Of a stretch of 64,000 bases of DNA, positions 61,971-64,000 are shown piece by piece. The stretch is from contig CAKSKB010000001.1 in the NCBI GenBank assembly GCA_934464705.1, positions 189,293 to 253,292 of the forward strand, written 5' to 3'. The position numbers and the translations under genes are program-made. The notes under the pieces were generated by a model. It saw only the letters and a program-made list of their open reading frames with translations, had not been told where the DNA came from and made no database searches. Each line of letters begins with the position of its first letter. Within the stretch, counting starts at the first letter, position 1. Source of the DNA: an uncultured Clostridia bacterium (GTDB lineage Bacteria; Bacillota; Clostridia; HGM11514).

Positions 61971-62009
61971 AAATTAAGGAGCTTGCCATCAAAGCAAGCT
62001 TCTTAATTT
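61971..62009 (+). terminator. Probable terminator after the glycyl radical locus
   Basis: AATTAAGGAGCTTGC and GCAAGCTTCTTAATT form a 15-bp stem with one mismatch around CATCAAA. The following T run is short (TTATAC), so termination may be partial. Confidence 0.6.
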
Positions 62010-62043
62010 ATACTGTTATCATTAAAATCGCATCTCAATTCCG

Positions 62044-62230
62044 TTATTTACGAAAATCCGCTGCGTCAAACATGTCTGCGGCGGCAATCGCTGCGGCATA
62101 TTCCTCCTGAGAAACAGGTTCGTCAAAATCGCTGAATTTAACAGCCTTAATATCGATACCCGCAAGCAATTTAAGCCAAAGCAAAGCAAGTGCAAATCTT
62201 CCCGAACCTAACCTTGCGCGAATAGCACAT
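62044..62230 (-). pseudogene. C-terminal remnant of a hydrolase-like gene (SGNH/DUF4886-like, tentative)
   Basis: The minus-strand frame LGSGRFALALLWLKLLAGID, IKAVKFSDFDEPVSQEEY, AAAIAAADMFDAADFRK and stop at 62044 has no start codon. It recalls the end of DUF4886/SGNH-type esterases (GxGRyxaaLxWyk...). Only about 60 codons are left, and the promoter of the LytTR gene replaces the rest. Family assignment is weak; that it is a coding relic is more secure. Confidence 0.45.
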
Positions 62231-62235
62231 TTTTC

Positions 62236-62264
62236 TTGACTTTTATCAAAATTTGCGGTATAAT
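62236..62264 (+). promoter_or_regulatory. Promoter of the LytTR-domain regulator
   Basis: TTGACT (62236-62241), 17-bp spacer, TATAAT (62259-62264), 25 bp before the start codon. Confidence 0.85.
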
Positions 62265-62289
62265 AAAAGAAAAAAGGAGTTGTTTGGCG

Positions 62290-63048
62290 ATGAAATCAGT
62301 CGTTATTTCCGTAATTTCAAACCGAAAACACATAACGCTGCCGGCATATGACATTCTCTATATTCACCTTGAATCACGCAAATCGGTCATTCATGCTGCC
62401 GGCGGAAAGACATATGAAACCTACACAACCATAGACGAGCTTTCCGAAATGCTCGGTGAAAGCTTTATCCGTGCTGACCGTGCAACACTTGTGTCGGCAA
62501 AGGCGATTCACAATATCGGCAAAAAAATCGAGCTTATCAACGGAGAAACTCTGGATTTTACCCGCCGCCGCAAGCATGAGATGAAAGACCGGCTGCGCCT
62601 CGGCAGACGGCAGATTATGAAAAAGCTTTCCGACAGTGACGCGCCGAATACACGGGAAGAGTATCAACACTACTACGCAAGCTTTGACAGTGTTCCGTTC
62701 GCTTTTACCGATATTGAAATGGTGTTCAACGAGGAGCAATCCGCAGTAGACTGGATATTCCGTTACGGCAATGAGGCATTGGCAAAACTTGAAAAAATAC
62801 CGCTCGAAAAACTCATTGACAACTCTTTCGGCGGTATTTTCCCCAATATGGATTCCAAATGGCTGCGTGTTTATGAACGCACCGCACTTTTCGACGAAAA
62901 AATCGAAATATCGGACTACAGTCCGGAGATTGACAAACACCTTAAAATCATCTGCTTTCCGACCTTTCGCGGTCATTGCGGCTGTATGCTGTTCGACTGT
63001 TCCGAAATTCAAACGCTTTGCGGCAATACTGAAAATATGGAAGTGTAA
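62290..63048 (+). CDS. LytTR DNA-binding protein with C-terminal PAS-like domain
   Basis: 252 residues from the ATG at 62290 with AAAGGAG upstream. Residues 1-105 are a LytTR domain placed at the N-terminus (RKHITLPAYDILYIHLESRK, DELSEMLGESFIRADRATLV, NGETLDFTRRRKHEMKDRL). The C-terminal ~120 residues look like the PAS domain common in clostridial regulators (FAFTDIEMVFNEEQSAVDWI, KWLRVYERTALFDEKIE, IICFPTFRGHCGCMLFDCSE). There is no receiver domain, so it is a one-component regulator sensing an unknown signal. It is transcribed alone. Confidence 0.83.
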   Translation: MKSVVISVISNRKHITLPAYDILYIHLESRKSVIHAAGGKTYETYTTIDELSEMLGESFIRADRATLVSAKAIHNIGKKIELINGETLDFTRRRKHEMKDRLRLGRRQIMKKLSDSDAPNTREEYQHYYASFDSVPFAFTDIEMVFNEEQSAVDWIFRYGNEALAKLEKIPLEKLIDNSFGGIFPNMDSKWLRVYERTALFDEKIEISDYSPEIDKHLKIICFPTFRGHCGCMLFDCSEIQTLCGNTENMEV

Positions 63049-63119
63049 GCGTGTTTCCCGAGAAAATGCGTGTCAAAATCACCTCTCTTGATACGCAAAA
63101 ATCGCACTTTTAATATAAA

Positions 63120-63182
63120 TACATTACCTAAATCAATTCTGTATGACCAAGTTATACCTCTTTTTCTAACGCTTCCTTACAT
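63120..63182 (-). pseudogene. N-terminal remnant of a tyrosine-recombinase (phage/ICE-type integrase)
   Basis: On the minus strand AAGGAGGAAAA precedes an ATG at 63182, directly followed by TAA and then GSVRKRGITWSYRIDLGN. This is the start of the AP2-like arm-binding domain of Tn916/phage integrases (GSVRKRGKTWSYRIDLG). Ribosome site and start are kept but codon 2 is a stop and everything after ~20 codons is lost. It marks a former integration site. Confidence 0.6.
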
Positions 63183-63923
63183 AAGATTTTCCTCCTTAAA
63201 TTTATATTATCTAATCTTATTATAACTTTTAAGTTGCAAAAACCTTACCAAGTAAATAAGTGTTTTTTTAACATTTTATAAACCGCTCTAAACCGCATAA
63301 ATACAAGGGTTTTGAGCTTTTTTGTGGGCAGTGGGCAAGCATTTTTATCAAAATTCTTCATTTGCCCACAAGGAACAAAAATACACATAAATACAAAAAA
63401 ACACGATTAGTTAAAATCAGCTAATCGTGTTTCGTGTTCTGACCTTATCATAGACTGGCATCTACGACTGCAACTTATTTTTAATTAGGTCTCTCTTACG
63501 ATTAAGTTGAAAGCGAAAAGTAAAAGAGGTTTTAACAACCCTTCAAAACAACTTATTTTTATATGCTGATGATACCCCATAAGTAATGAGAAAACTTAAT
63601 CATCTCGAATACTAAAATCTAATCTAAATTACAATATATCAATGCTCTAAAAGCCTTGATATAGAACCATCTGAAGGCATTTTCACAAGCTCCAAAAACA
63701 CCTCTTAAAATGCTCTTTACTCCAAATTTTCAGGGGTTTCCGTGTACTGTCTGAGCATAAAATTGGGGTAATTCGTTCCTTTTTCACACCCCTCAAACGC
63801 AGGTGTGGCAAGGCTTTGCGGTTTTGCCATTGGTGTCAGCGCTCCAAATTCACCCCAAATTTGCAGTCCACGAACCCTATTTTTGAGGTCTGACTCCAAA
63901 TTTACTCCAACTCTTTTTATTAA
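63183..63923. other. Non-coding interval with repeats, no supported gene
   Basis: About 740 bp of AT-rich DNA next to the integrase remnant. A hairpin AAACACGATTAG/CTAATCGTGTTT (63399-63432) resembles a terminator. TGTGGGCA near 63326 and TGCCCACA near 63363 form an inverted repeat. The string TCCAAATT recurs at 63721, 63844 and 63896. An 80-codon frame at 63717-63959 (minus) shows no family features and ends inside a terminator, so it is not called. This may be decayed mobile-element end sequence. Confidence 0.4.
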
Positions 63924-63956
63924 AAAAGAGGTTTGCAATGTATACAAACCTCTTTT
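63924..63956 (-). terminator. Intrinsic terminator of the gene at the window edge
   Basis: AAAAGAGGTTTG and CAAACCTCTTTT form a 12-bp stem. On the minus strand it is followed by TTTAATAAAAAG and lies 16 bp after the stop codon at 63972. Confidence 0.85.
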
Positions 63957-63971
63957 CAAGCAGTTATTTAA

Positions 63972-64000
63972 TTACTCTTCTTCAAAGGCATCTTTACCCA
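63972..64000 (-). CDS. C-terminus of a probable rubredoxin/rubrerythrin-type protein (partial)
   Basis: Only the last eight codons are inside the window: GKDAFEEE and stop. Rubredoxin domains end CPLCGVGKDxFEE, so this is consistent with a rubredoxin or a rubrerythrin. The evidence is only this tail plus the terminator that follows. Confidence 0.4.

Noticed and set aside
63717..63959. 80-codon minus-strand open frame
   Set aside because: Starts inside the terminator at 63924-63956, has no ribosome site and shows no domain features.
1..64000. CRISPR arrays, tRNA genes, rRNA operon, intact insertion sequences
   Set aside because: None found on reading both strands; no regularly spaced repeats with unique spacers, no cloverleaf ends and no transposase motifs.

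Overview
The window looks like a chromosomal segment from an anaerobic, probably gut-associated member of the Clostridia (Oscillospirales/Ruminococcaceae-like). Evidence is AT-leaning DNA, consensus sigma-A promoters (TTGACA-N17-TATAAT), a type A RNase P RNA, pyruvate:ferredoxin oxidoreductase, the complete [FeFe]-hydrogenase maturation set (hydE, hydG, hydF), Hcp, a glycyl radical enzyme, many Fe-S proteins and several plant-glycan hydrolases. No tRNA, 16S/23S rRNA or CRISPR array was seen.

Layout. 1-7927: a giant secreted protein with InlB B-repeats (3' end outside the window), followed by an AgrC/AgrA-type two-component pair. Direct repeats in 21-bp phase upstream of the giant gene suggest control by that LytTR regulator. 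10097-14162: HxlR regulator and cupin, a decayed TetR/MATE efflux locus whose palindromic operator is intact, and a CapA-like protein. 14204-21179: a GH78 rhamnosidase, then a four-gene operon of three tandem QueG-like Fe-S proteins plus a U32-like Fe-S protein, divergent from an AraC regulator. 21213-24356: hcp, a fluoride riboswitch driving an internally deleted antiporter, and two truncated remnants (nitroreductase, mutM). 24479-32805: greA-lysS (LysRS fused to a tRNA-binding domain) and a six-gene cell-division/cell-wall operon (CdaR-like regulator, ftsE, ftsX, M23 factor, S41 protease, unknown). 32918-37765: a strongly promoted NifU-like/GGGtGRT pair, two small/unknown genes, a candidate structured RNA, a polC remnant, and a ferredoxin/Fnr-like divergon. 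37772-42872: hydE-hydG-hydF and an SPFH/zinc-ribbon protein. 43017-50422: a sugar-phosphate salvage cassette (phosphatase, nucleotidyltransferase, kinase), two alpha-galactosidases with their AraC regulator, and rnpB. 50545-57495: a broken GNAT gene, nifJ, dinB divergent from an XRE/ImmA pair, and a methyltransferase. 57834-61799: an unassigned glycyl radical enzyme with its activase and an AraC regulator. 61823-64000: gene remnants, a LytTR-domain regulator, a tyrosine-integrase remnant, and a probable rubredoxin-type C-terminus at the edge.

Two themes stand out. First, several compact, uncharacterised redox modules sit beside dedicated regulators: the QueG-like operon with AraC, the glycyl radical enzyme with AraC, ferredoxin with Fnr, and the NifU-like/GGGtGRT pair. 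Second, the intergenic spaces contain about ten decayed gene pieces (MATE, TetR, mutM, nitroreductase, polC, GNAT, XRE, methyltransferase, a hydrolase, integrase). This points to ongoing gene loss, or in a few frameshift cases to sequencing error.
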